Below are positions 34,188 through 41,630 of a DNA stretch of 48,198 nucleotides, one piece after another. The position numbers and the translations under genes are program-made. The DNA is taken from the NCBI GenBank assembly GCA_046316025.1, contig JBKCXU010000046.1, positions 1 through 48,198 on the forward strand, read 5' to 3'. Within the stretch, counting starts at the first letter, position 1; every line of letters begins with the position of its first letter. The DNA is from JAJTHJ01 sp046316025. GTDB taxonomy: Bacteria > Pseudomonadota > Gammaproteobacteria > Burkholderiales > Burkholderiaceae_F. The notes beneath the pieces were generated by a model, which was given only the letters and a program-made list of their open reading frames with translations, was not told the DNA's origin and ran no database searches.

Positions 34188-35513
34188 TCAGTCTTCCCCG
34201 AGCCGCCGCCGCACGCGCTTGAGCATCCGCCAAAGCACAACCACCACCATCGGCACGGCGGCGGCCATCACCCACTCGGGCTTGAGCGCGGGCCAGATCG
34301 CTTGCAACGGCTTGACGAGGTAACCCAGCAGCCCGACCGCGTAGTACGCAATCGCCGCCACCGACAGCCCTTCCACCGTCTGCTGCAAGCGCAGTTGCAG
34401 CTTGCCGCGCCGCTCCATCGCGGCCAGCATCCGCTGGTTTTGCTCTTCGCGCGCCACGTCCACGCGGGTGCGCAACAGGCTGCCGGCGCGCTCGATGCGG
34501 GCGGACACGCGCTCCAGCCGGCGCGCGGCGGCGGCGCAGGTGTCCATGGCCGGCGCCATCCGCCGCGCCAGAAAACCGCCCAAGGTGCGCAAGTCGCCCA
34601 GCCGCTGTTCGCGAAACTCCGCCACCCGCGCGCGCACCAGATCCCAGTACGCCTGCCCGGCGGCAAAGCGGAAGCCGCTGGTGGCCGCCAGTTGTTCGAC
34701 TTCCGCCGCAGCGCGGCTCAACTCGTCGAGCAGGCGTTGCTCTTCGCGCTGCGTCTCCGGGCTGGCTGCCTCGCTGTGCAGGTCGGCGGTGGCGGCGGTG
34801 AGCCGCTCCAGCGTCCGCTCGATGCGCGCCAGTTCGGCAAACGCGGCGCGCGCCGGCGGGTAGGCGAGCAGCGCCACCATCCGGTAGACCTCGATGTCGA
34901 TCGCCCGCTGCACCACGCGCGCGCTTTGCGCGCGGCCCATCCTTGCGTCGAGGATCAGCCAGCGCGTGCGGCCGACCGGCCGCGGCAGGAAGTCGGTGAA
35001 CACCCAGGCTGCGCCGTCCTGCACGCGCGCGCCGGCCAGCGCATCGCGGTCGAGCAGGCGGCCCAACTGGTCGGGGTCGGGCGCGTCGCGGTTGTACGGC
35101 AGCAGCAGGAGGTCGGCCGCGGCGATCGTGGTGCCGGGCAGTTCGACCAGCCACTCCGGCGGCAGCGCGTGCAGCGCGCTCGGAAACTCGCCCGTGGAGG
35201 CCAGCGTTTCCAGGCTCGTTTCCGCCAGCGGCCGCACGAAGGTAAAGCTGCCGAACTCGCCGTGCCGCTCCCACTTGATGCGCACCGCGGGCAGTTCGAG
35301 GATCACATGCGCGGCGTCGGTAGGCGGCAGCTCCAGCCCGTGCCGGTCGGCCAGCGCCCGCAGCGCGAACAGCCCGGCCTGCGGGCGTGAGTCGGTCAAG
35401 GCCAGACAGGAGATCGCCGCCGGGGCCCGCACCGGCGCGGGCGGGCGCGCGTGGACTTCTTCGGCCAGACGCTGGCGTTGCGGATGGTCGGGCGGCAACC
35501 TGGCGGTGGTCAT
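34188..35513 (-). CDS. DUF3422-family membrane protein
   Basis: 441 residues. Matches the DUF3422 pattern: N-terminal DHPQRQRLAEEVHARPPAPV, RIKWERHGEFGSFTFV, GRTRWLILDARMGRAQSARVVQRAIDIEVYR, helical middle, and two C-terminal transmembrane helices (VAAIAYYAVGLLGYL, VMAAAVPMVVVVLWRML) after EEQNQRMLAAMERRGKLQLRLQQTVEGLSV. The function of this family is unknown. Start codon overlaps the crtC stop by 4 bp (ATGA), so it is translated with crtC from a leftward crtD-crtC-DUF3422 unit, which ties it to carotenoid genes at least in expression. Confidence 0.85.
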   Translation of the reverse strand: MTTARLPPDHPQRQRLAEEVHARPPAPVRAPAAISCLALTDSRPQAGLFALRALADRHGLELPPTDAAHVILELPAVRIKWERHGEFGSFTFVRPLAETSLETLASTGEFPSALHALPPEWLVELPGTTIAAADLLLLPYNRDAPDPDQLGRLLDRDALAGARVQDGAAWVFTDFLPRPVGRTRWLILDARMGRAQSARVVQRAIDIEVYRMVALLAYPPARAAFAELARIERTLERLTAATADLHSEAASPETQREEQRLLDELSRAAAEVEQLAATSGFRFAAGQAYWDLVRARVAEFREQRLGDLRTLGGFLARRMAPAMDTCAAAARRLERVSARIERAGSLLRTRVDVAREEQNQRMLAAMERRGKLQLRLQQTVEGLSVAAIAYYAVGLLGYLVKPLQAIWPALKPEWVMAAAVPMVVVVLWRMLKRVRRRLGED

Positions 35514-36478
35514 GGCAACTCCTCTGCCGAGCGCGGCGGCAGGTGGCGCAGCGCGCGCGGCATGCGGAAGGGTAACAACGCCTGCACCCAGCGGCGGCGA
35601 AAGCGGTCGAGCGACAGCGCCTCGTGCATCAGCCGCGCGGGCGCGCCGTTCCACTGCGCGGCGACCGCGGCGCGCGCGTAGAACGGACCGTCTTCGAGCG
35701 AGGCGAGCAGCTGCGGCGCGGTTCCGGCGTCCGACCGCGCCTCGCGCGCGAGCCGCCACCGCGTACGCGGCAGCGGCTGCACCGGCGGCGGCGCGAAGGG
35801 CTGCACCTCCAGGCCCGGCGCGAAGCGCAGCGCCAGCGACTGCCGGCTGCCGTCGCGCCGCTCGGTGTCGTAGGTGATCGCCGCCGTGCCGTCGGCAAAA
35901 TGCGCGCGCGCCCAGTTCCAGCGGACGAAGGCAGCTTCCAGCGGCTCCGCGCCGCGGTTGTGGTCGAAGTAACCGACCCCGCGCCAGCGCAGCGCCGGTT
36001 GTTGCAACTCCACTTCCACGCGCGCCTGCGGCGCAATCGGGCGCCAGTGATGGCGGGCCGCGGCGTCGAGCGCGTAGTCGGCATCGGTGCGCACGTCCGG
36101 AACCAGCCGCACCACACCGCGCAGCCGGCGCGGCCAGGGCGCGGCGATCTCGTCGAAGGCGACGGTCAACTGGGTGTCCGAGCAGTCGAGCACGCTGCGG
36201 CCGAGCACGTAGCGGCGCGGCGTGCGGGCGAGGCTGGCGGCGCCGCGTTCGGTCATGCTCCAGTGCCCGCCCCCCAGCCCGTAGAGCGCGACGTTGACCG
36301 CGCAGTGCCGGGCCGGATCGTCCGCCCCGCGCCGCCGCGCCGCCGCGTAGTACGGGGAGAACACGCTGCCGACGAAGGCGATGATCGCCAGCCCGTAGCG
36401 GCCGTCGTCGCTGAACGCATCGACGTACCACCAGGCGTAGCCGTTGGTGGGCACCGGTCGATCGAAGGTGGGGGTCAT
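35510..36478 (-). CDS. crtC: Carotenoid 1,2-hydratase (hydroxyneurosporene synthase)
   Basis: 322 residues. Adds water to the psi end group of neurosporene or lycopene. Family marks: NGYAWWYVDAFSDDGRYGLAIIAFVGSVFSPYYA, AVNVALYGLGGGHWSMTERG, ALRWRGVGYFDHNRGAEPLE and FVRWNWARAHFADGTAAITYD. Start ATG 36478. It is 31 bp downstream of crtD in the same direction, with a palindromic repeat covering the crtD end, and is coupled to the DUF3422 gene behind it. Together with CrtD and CrtF it makes methoxylated spheroidene-type carotenoids. Confidence 0.94.
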   Translation of the reverse strand: MTPTFDRPVPTNGYAWWYVDAFSDDGRYGLAIIAFVGSVFSPYYAAARRRGADDPARHCAVNVALYGLGGGHWSMTERGAASLARTPRRYVLGRSVLDCSDTQLTVAFDEIAAPWPRRLRGVVRLVPDVRTDADYALDAAARHHWRPIAPQARVEVELQQPALRWRGVGYFDHNRGAEPLEAAFVRWNWARAHFADGTAAITYDTERRDGSRQSLALRFAPGLEVQPFAPPPVQPLPRTRWRLAREARSDAGTAPQLLASLEDGPFYARAAVAAQWNGAPARLMHEALSLDRFRRRWVQALLPFRMPRALRHLPPRSAEELP

Positions 36479-36505
36479 TCGTGTCCCGACGGCAAGACCC
36501 AGGGC

Positions 36506-36604
36506 GCCCTCACCCGCTCGCTTCGCTCGCACCCTCTCCCGCTGATGCGGGCGAGGGTTTGCTCCCCTCGCCCGCATCAGCGGGAGAGGGGCGGGGGTGA
36601 GGGC
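36506..36604. repeat. REP-like palindrome, family B, at the crtD 3' end
   Basis: Arms GCCCTCACCC and GGGGGTGAGGGC; inner CTCTCCCGCTGATGCGGGCG and CGCCCGCATCAGCGGGAGAG; first hairpin is GCTCGCTTCGCTCGC rather than the GGCGCC form. Nearly the whole element is translated on the minus strand as the last ~32 residues of CrtD, and the arm supplies its stop (36510-36512). Confidence 0.92.
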
Positions 36605-38111
36605 CTGCCCCGTGTGAATTCGTCCGCCGCCGCTGTCCTGACCAATCCAGCACTTCGGCCGCCGCCAATCTCCCCGACAGCGCGGCCATCGGTACCCCAG
36701 GCCCCGGGTGGACGCTGCCGCCGACCATATAGAAGCCGGGCAGCCGCGTGCATGCGCCGGGGCGGGTGAAGGATGAGCGCCAGCCATGCGTGGCCGAGCC
36801 GTACAGTGCGCCGCCGTTGCCGGGGAAGAGTCGCACGAAGTCGCCGGGTGTGCTGGCGGTCTGTGCCAGCGGTTCGAGCTCGAGACCGCAACGCGCGAGC
36901 GTGGCGCGCGAGCGCTCGGCAGCCTGCTGCACGTCGGCGGCCGTCCAGGGGCGGCGGTCGCCGTCGGCCGGGGCGTTGATCAGCAGAAAGATCCGCTCGG
37001 TCTCCGCGCCGTCGGCCTGCGGCCGATCCTGCGCGCAGAGGTAGACGGTCGGGTCGGGCGGGATTGTGCGTGCGCGGTCGAGCGCGGCGAATTCGGCCTC
37101 GTAGTCGCGCGAGAAGAACACGTTGTGCCGCTCCAGCGCAAAGCCGCGCGTGCGCGCCACCGCGCACCAGGTGACGGCCGACAGCGAGCGCAGTGCCGGC
37201 TGCGGCCGCGGCACCGCGCGGGCGGCGACGGGGCCGAGCAATCCGTCGGCGACGGCCGCGAGTTCGGCATTGCAGATCACCGCGCGGGCGTCGATGGTCT
37301 CGCCATCGGCCAGTCGCACGCCGCTGGCGCGCCCGCCCGCGACCAGCACTTCGGCCACGCGCGCGCCGTAGGTGAATTGCGCGCCGCGGGCGGCGGCCAC
37401 CGCTTCCAGTGCGCGTGCCAGTGCGTGCATGCCGCCATCGACGAACCACACGCCCTGCTGCTCGACGTGGGCGATCAGCATCAGTGTCGCCGGCGCCAGG
37501 AAGGGCGACGAGCCGCAGTAGGTCGAGTACCGGCCGTACAACTGACGCAGCCGCGGGTCGCGGAAGTGATCGCCGAGCGCGCCCCACAGCCTGGCAAACG
37601 GGCGGATGCGCGCCAGCGCCGGCAGCCCGCGCAGGCCGACCCGCTGCACCAGTTGCAGCACGTTGGGCCGCGTGGCGCGCATGTAGCTCGCCTCCAGCAC
37701 GTCGTGAATCCGGCGCGCCTCGGCGGCAAAGCGCAGAAAGCGCTGCGCCTCGGCCGCACCGGCAAAGCGGCCGATGGCGTCGGCCGAGCGGGCGAGGTCG
37801 GCGTGCAGGTCGAGCCGTTCGTCCTCGCTCCACGCGTGGCGGGCGAGGATGTCGGCGCGGTGCAGCGTCAGATGGTCTTGCAGCCGCGCACCGGCGGCGG
37901 CGAAGAGCTCCTCGAACACGTCGCGCCAGGTGAGCACCGTTGGGCCGGCGTCGATCGCGCGGCCCGCCACCATCACCTGCCGCATCTTGCCGCCGGGAGC
38001 GGTTGCCGCCTCCAGGACGCGCACCGGCACACCGGCGCCGGCGAGCGTCGCCGCCGCGGCCAGCCCGGCCACACCGGCGCCGACGACGACCACCGGTTTT
38101 TCTGCCGCCAC
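36510..38111 (-). CDS. crtD: Methoxyneurosporene (C-3,4) desaturase CrtD
   Basis: 533 residues. FAD-dependent 3,4-desaturase acting after CrtC/CrtF. FAD motif VVVVGAGVAGLAAAATLAGAG, APGGKMRQVMVAGRAIDAGPTVLTW, LMLIAHVEQQGVWFVDGGMHAL and FYMVGGSVHPGPGVPMAALSGRLAA. I choose GTG 38111 because GGGAG lies 7-8 bases before it; the GTG at 38141 lies at the edge of a PpsR-like box and is less likely. Natural homology ends near LDWSGQ; the last ~32 residues are encoded by a REP palindrome (PHPRPSPADAGEG, SPASAGEG are translated repeat). First gene of the leftward crtD-crtC-DUF3422 unit. Confidence 0.93.
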   Translation of the reverse strand: MAAEKPVVVVGAGVAGLAAAATLAGAGVPVRVLEAATAPGGKMRQVMVAGRAIDAGPTVLTWRDVFEELFAAAGARLQDHLTLHRADILARHAWSEDERLDLHADLARSADAIGRFAGAAEAQRFLRFAAEARRIHDVLEASYMRATRPNVLQLVQRVGLRGLPALARIRPFARLWGALGDHFRDPRLRQLYGRYSTYCGSSPFLAPATLMLIAHVEQQGVWFVDGGMHALARALEAVAAARGAQFTYGARVAEVLVAGGRASGVRLADGETIDARAVICNAELAAVADGLLGPVAARAVPRPQPALRSLSAVTWCAVARTRGFALERHNVFFSRDYEAEFAALDRARTIPPDPTVYLCAQDRPQADGAETERIFLLINAPADGDRRPWTAADVQQAAERSRATLARCGLELEPLAQTASTPGDFVRLFPGNGGALYGSATHGWRSSFTRPGACTRLPGFYMVGGSVHPGPGVPMAALSGRLAAAEVLDWSGQRRRTNSHGAGPHPRPSPADAGEGSKPSPASAGEGASEASG

Positions 38112-38141
38112 CTCGGTCTCCCTCGATTCAAACAAACGCAC

Positions 38142-38159
38142 TGTACATTTTGCTTGACA
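38142..38159. promoter_or_regulatory. PpsR/CrtJ box 1 between crtD and crtE
   Basis: TGTACATTTTGCTTGACA is a perfect TGT-N12-ACA palindrome in the divergent crtD/crtE gap. Its right end is a TTGACA -35 hexamer pointing towards crtE. The core TTTTGCTTGACA is identical to that of the first bchC box. Confidence 0.85.
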
Positions 38160-38167
38160 TTTTTAAC

Positions 38168-38185
38168 TGACAAGCCGACATTACA
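38168..38185. promoter_or_regulatory. PpsR/CrtJ box 2, one mismatch, between crtD and crtE
   Basis: TGACAAGCCGACATTACA fits TGT-N12-ACA with one mismatch (TGA). It lies exactly 8 bp after the first box, the same gap as at bchC, which supports it as a true second site. Confidence 0.6.
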
Positions 38186-38247
38186 TTCGCGATTACATCA
38201 AGGGAAGTGCGCTGCGCCGTGCAGCCACAGTGAGGGGAGGCACCGCC

Positions 38248-39120
38248 ATGAATGCCACGCAACGAATCGAACAGGCGCTGGCCAATGCCTTGGAATGCTG
38301 GGAAACCAATGGCATCGACCCGCCGCGGCTGGCCGCGGCGATGCGCCACGCGGTCTTTCCCGGCGGAGCGCGGATCCGGCCGCGGCTGTGCCTGGCGATC
38401 GCCGCTGCCAGTGGCGACCCCGACCCGGACGTGACCGACGCCGCTGCGGCGGCCATCGAGCTGATGCACTGCGCCTCGCTCGTGCACGACGACCTGCCCT
38501 GCTTCGACAACGCGCGCACGCGGCGCGGCCTGCCGTCGGTGCACACCGCCTTCGGCGAGCGCATCGCCGTGCTGACCGGCGATGCGCTGATCGTGCTCGC
38601 CTTCGAGACCATCGCCAAAGGCGCGGCGCACCAGCCGGAGCGGATGCTGGCGCTGCTGCTCACCTTGAGCCGCGGCGTCGGCGCGCCGCACGGCATCGTC
38701 GCCGGGCAGGCCTGGGAGTGCGAGCCGAACGTCGATCTGCGCGTGTATCAGCGGGCCAAGACCGGGTCGCTGTTCGTCGCCGCGGTCACCGCCGGCGCGC
38801 AGGCGGCGGGCGGCAACCCGATTCCGTGGCAGGCGCTGGGCGAGCGACTGGGCGAGGCCTATCAGGTCGCCGACGACATCCGCGACGTGGTCGCGACCGC
38901 CGAGGCGCTGGGCAAGCCCGTGCATCGGGACGAAGAGCTGGGTCGGCCGAATGCCGTCGATCAGCTGGGGCTGGACGCGGCGCTGGAGCGCTTCGATTCG
39001 CTGGTCGCCAAGGCAAGCGCGGCCATCCCGCGCTGCGCCGGCGCGCCGATGTTGCGGCAGTTGATCCGCGCCGAGGCGCAGCGGCTGATCCCGGAGGAGT
39101 TTCAGCGGCGGGCGGCTTGA
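38248..39120 (+). CDS. crtE: Geranylgeranyl diphosphate synthase
   Basis: 290 residues. Makes GGPP for carotenoids and for the bacteriochlorophyll tail. First aspartate motif at 81-87 (DDLPCFD), second ADDIRD; FPGGARIRPRLCLA and LMHCASLVH also match the family. ATG 38248 follows AGGGGAGG; an ATG at 38230 would remove that site. It opens the crtE-crtF-bchCXYZ-puf unit and is preceded by two PpsR-like boxes shared with crtD. The 296-bp gap to crtF is filled by nested palindromic repeats. Confidence 0.95.
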   Translation: MNATQRIEQALANALECWETNGIDPPRLAAAMRHAVFPGGARIRPRLCLAIAAASGDPDPDVTDAAAAAIELMHCASLVHDDLPCFDNARTRRGLPSVHTAFGERIAVLTGDALIVLAFETIAKGAAHQPERMLALLLTLSRGVGAPHGIVAGQAWECEPNVDLRVYQRAKTGSLFVAAVTAGAQAAGGNPIPWQALGERLGEAYQVADDIRDVVATAEALGKPVHRDEELGRPNAVDQLGLDAALERFDSLVAKASAAIPRCAGAPMLRQLIRAEAQRLIPEEFQRRAA

Positions 39121-39121
39121 A

Positions 39122-39404
39122 CCTCCTCCTCCTTCAAGGGGGAGGCCGGGCGGGGGATGGGTTCCGGATGCGTGCATGCAACTTGGCCGGCTTGGCCTCT
39201 TAGTCCATTTCCACTTCGTTCGGACACCCAAGGCACGTCATACCCACGCACGCGGGAATCCAGTGTTTCTCGCGAAAGTCGCTGGGTTCCCGCACCCCGC
39301 TTTCGCGGGGACAAGCTTCGCGGGAACGACGAAATTGCCGTAGTGATCGAGAAATGGAATTGCAACCCATCCCCACCCTAGCGCTCCCCCTTGAAGGGTA
39401 GGGA
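39122..39404. repeat. Split family C repeat with nested insert
   Basis: Left arm (39122-39164: CTTCAAGGGGGAGG, then GGGGGATGGGTT) and right arm (39364-39404: AACCCATCCCCACC, then CTCCCCCTTGAAGGG) are the two halves of a family C element like that in bchO, but here they are about 200 bp apart. The interval holds a complete family A palindrome (39236-39330) and about 70 bp of other sequence on its left. This is the whole crtE-crtF gap apart from 13 bp. Confidence 0.85.
39236..39330. repeat. REP-like palindrome, family A, nested between crtE and crtF
   Basis: Arms CGTCATACCC and CGGGAACGACG, with inner GGGAATCCAG / CTGGGTTCCC and an extra GCTTTCGCGGGGACAAGC duplication. It sits between the arms of a family C repeat. 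Confidence 0.88.
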
Positions 39405-39416
39405 ACGACCCAGCGG

Positions 39417-40532
39417 ATGGCTGCTTCGTCTCTGGCCGAACGCTGGCTCGCGCTGCGCAATCGCTGGCTGGCCAATCCGCGCTTTCAGCGCTGGGCGGCA
39501 GCGTTTCCGCTGACGCGTCGCGTCGCGCAGCGCAAGGCGCGCGCCGTGTTCGATCTGTCGGTGGGCTTCGTCTACTCGCAGGTGCTGCACGCCTGCGTGC
39601 GGCTGGATGTGTTCGAGCGCTTGCGCGGCGGGCCGTTGCCGCTGGCGCAACTCGCCTCGCAACTGCAGCTCACCCCCGCCGCCGCGCGCCGGCTGCTCGA
39701 CGCTGCGGCGTCGCTGGGCCTCGCCCACGCGCTCGCCGACGACCGCTACGCGCTCGGCGAGCACGGTGCCGCGCTGCTCGGCAACCCTGGCGCGCTGGCA
39801 ATGGTCGCGCACCACGACATGCTGTACCGCGACCTGCAAGACCCGGTCGCGCTGCTGCGCGGCGAGGTGACCACCGCGCTGTCGCGCTACTGGCCGTATG
39901 CGACCAGCGCGGCGCCCGATGGCAGCGTTGCCGAGGCGGTGCAGGGCTACACCCAGTTGATGGCCGCCTCGCAGTCGCTGGTGGCCGAAGACATCCTGGA
40001 GACGTACGCGCTGGCGCAGCACCGCTGCCTGCTCGACGTCGGCGGCGGCAATGGCACCTTCATCGCGGCAGTCGCGGCGCGGGCGCCGGCGCTGCAACTG
40101 ATGCTGTTCGACCTGCCGGCGGTGCTCGAACATGCGCGTGCCAACCTGGCCGAACGCAATCTGGCCGCGCGCGTCCAATTGCACGGCGGCGACTTTTTTG
40201 CCGATCCGCTGCCGCGCGGGGCGGACGCGATATCTCTGGTGCGCGTGGTGCACGACCACGACGACGAGCGTGCGCTGCGCCTGCTCGCCAACGTGCATGC
40301 AGCGCTGCCCGCGGGCGGCACGCTGTTGCTCGCCGAGCCGATGGCGCAGGCGCCCGGCGCCGGGCCGATGGGGGCGGCGTACTTCGGCTTCTATCTGCTG
40401 GCGATGGGCAGCGGACGCGCCCGCAGCCCCGAAGAGTTACAGACCCTGGTACAGCGGGCCGGCTTCGCGCATTGCGTCCTGCTGCGCACGCGCCGCCCGC
40501 TGCTGACCGGCGTCATGGTGTGCCGGCGCTGA
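39417..40532 (+). CDS. crtF: Hydroxyneurosporene O-methyltransferase
   Basis: 371 residues. SAM-dependent enzyme that methylates the 1-hydroxyl made by CrtC. N-terminal dimerisation helices (FDLSVGFVYSQVLHACVRLD, winged-helix LPLAQLASQLQLTPAAARRLL) precede the methyltransferase domain with motif I LLDVGGGNGTFIAAV, FDLPAVLEHA, and VRVVHDHDDERALRLL. Start ATG 39417 directly follows the palindromic repeat block; the right arm end (GGGTAGGGA) is the only purine-rich site and may act as its ribosome site. Its stop is about 140 bp before bchC, where a separate promoter lies. Confidence 0.94.
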   Translation: MAASSLAERWLALRNRWLANPRFQRWAAAFPLTRRVAQRKARAVFDLSVGFVYSQVLHACVRLDVFERLRGGPLPLAQLASQLQLTPAAARRLLDAAASLGLAHALADDRYALGEHGAALLGNPGALAMVAHHDMLYRDLQDPVALLRGEVTTALSRYWPYATSAAPDGSVAEAVQGYTQLMAASQSLVAEDILETYALAQHRCLLDVGGGNGTFIAAVAARAPALQLMLFDLPAVLEHARANLAERNLAARVQLHGGDFFADPLPRGADAISLVRVVHDHDDERALRLLANVHAALPAGGTLLLAEPMAQAPGAGPMGAAYFGFYLLAMGSGRARSPEELQTLVQRAGFAHCVLLRTRRPLLTGVMVCRR

Positions 40533-40567
40533 CCCCGAAACGTGTCGCGGCACCGCACCAAACTTAA

Positions 40568-40585
40568 TGTTAATTTTGCTTGACA
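40568..40585. promoter_or_regulatory. PpsR/CrtJ box 1 upstream of bchC
   Basis: TGTTAATTTTGCTTGACA, a perfect TGT-N12-ACA palindrome whose right end overlaps the -35 hexamer TTGACA. Same position as in the classic bchC promoter of Rhodobacter capsulatus, where CrtJ binds two boxes cooperatively. Confidence 0.9.
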
Positions 40586-40607
40586 CTTGTGTCTGTCAGG
40601 GTAGACT
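40580..40607 (+). promoter_or_regulatory. Putative sigma-70 promoter of bchC
   Basis: -35 TTGACA at 40580-40585 and -10 TAGACT at 40602-40607, 16 bp apart. The -35 lies in PpsR box 1 and the -10 in PpsR box 2. This would give the bchCXYZ-puf genes their own start in addition to read-through from crtE-crtF. Confidence 0.7.
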
Positions 40608-40611
40608 GACA
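40594..40611. promoter_or_regulatory. PpsR/CrtJ box 2 upstream of bchC
   Basis: TGTCAGGGTAGACTGACA, a second perfect TGT-N12-ACA match, 8 bp after box 1 and covering the likely -10. Confidence 0.9.
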
Positions 40612-40676
40612 TCGAGTTAAAAGAACGAACAGCCGCTACCGCTGCCTTGGGTGGCGGCGCGCAAGGAGTCAGCGGA

Positions 40677-41630
40677 ATGGATGCCGTCGCCGTCGTGTTC
40701 GAACAGCCGCAAAGGCTGGCGTTGAGCCGGCTCGCGCTCGCCGAGCCGCAGGCCGAAGACGTGGTGGTCGCGGTCGAGTGGAGCGGCATTTCCACCGGCA
40801 CCGAGCGGCTGCTGTACACCGGCAGGATGCCGCAGTTCCCGGGCATGGGTTATCCGCTGGTGCCCGGGTACGAGTCGGTGGGCACCGTCGTCGATGCCGG
40901 CCCGGCTTCGGGCCGCGCGGTGGGCGACCACGTGTTCGTGCCCGGCGCGCGCTGCTACGGCGACGTGCGCGGCCTCTTTGGCGGCGCCGCCTCGCGCGTG
41001 GTGGTGCCGGGTGCGCGCGTGATTCCGATCGACGACCGCCTGGGCGAACGCGCCGTGCTGCTGGCGCTGGCGGCAACCGCGTACCACGCGGTCTCCGGCG
41101 CCGGCAAGCGCAAGCCGATCGTCGCCCCCGATCTGATCGTCGGCCACGGCGTGCTGGGCCGGCTGCTGGCGCGGCTGACCGTGCTGGCCGGCTTCCCCGC
41201 GCCGACGGTGTGGGAGCACAACCCGCAGCGCGCTCAGGGTGCCGCCGGCTATACGGTGGTCGCCCCCGAAGCCGACCCGCGCCGCGACTACCACGCGATC
41301 TACGACGTATCGGGCGACTCGGCGATTTTGGACCAGCTGATCGCGCGGCTCGCCCCCGGCGGCGAAGTCGTCCTGGCGGGCTTCTACAGCGAGCCGCTGT
41401 CTTTCGCCTTCCCGCCCGCGTTCATGCGCGAGGCGCAGATCCGCGCCGCGGCCGAGTGGCAGCGGCCCGACTTGCTGGCGGTCACCGAGCTCGCCGCCGA
41501 CGGGCGCCTGTCGCTGGACGGCTTGATCACGCACCACGAGGCCGCCGCGCAGGCGCCGCGGGCTTACCGCACCGCCTTCGACGATCCGCTTTGCCTGAAG
41601 ATGGTGCTCGACTGGAGAGGTTGCGCATGA
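40677..41630 (+). CDS. bchC: Bacteriochlorophyllide a dehydrogenase
   Basis: 317 residues. NAD-dependent oxidation of the 3-hydroxyethyl group to 3-acetyl, late in bacteriochlorophyll a synthesis. MDR-type fold: VVVAVEWSGISTGTERLLYTG, GYPLVPGYESVGTVVDAG, GDHVFVPGARCYGDVRGLFGGAA and the cofactor domain IVGHGVLGRLLARL. ATG 40677 follows AAGGAG. Stop overlaps bchX start by 4 bp (ATGA). Own promoter with two PpsR boxes upstream. Confidence 0.96.
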   Translation: MDAVAVVFEQPQRLALSRLALAEPQAEDVVVAVEWSGISTGTERLLYTGRMPQFPGMGYPLVPGYESVGTVVDAGPASGRAVGDHVFVPGARCYGDVRGLFGGAASRVVVPGARVIPIDDRLGERAVLLALAATAYHAVSGAGKRKPIVAPDLIVGHGVLGRLLARLTVLAGFPAPTVWEHNPQRAQGAAGYTVVAPEADPRRDYHAIYDVSGDSAILDQLIARLAPGGEVVLAGFYSEPLSFAFPPAFMREAQIRAAAEWQRPDLLAVTELAADGRLSLDGLITHHEAAAQAPRAYRTAFDDPLCLKMVLDWRGCA

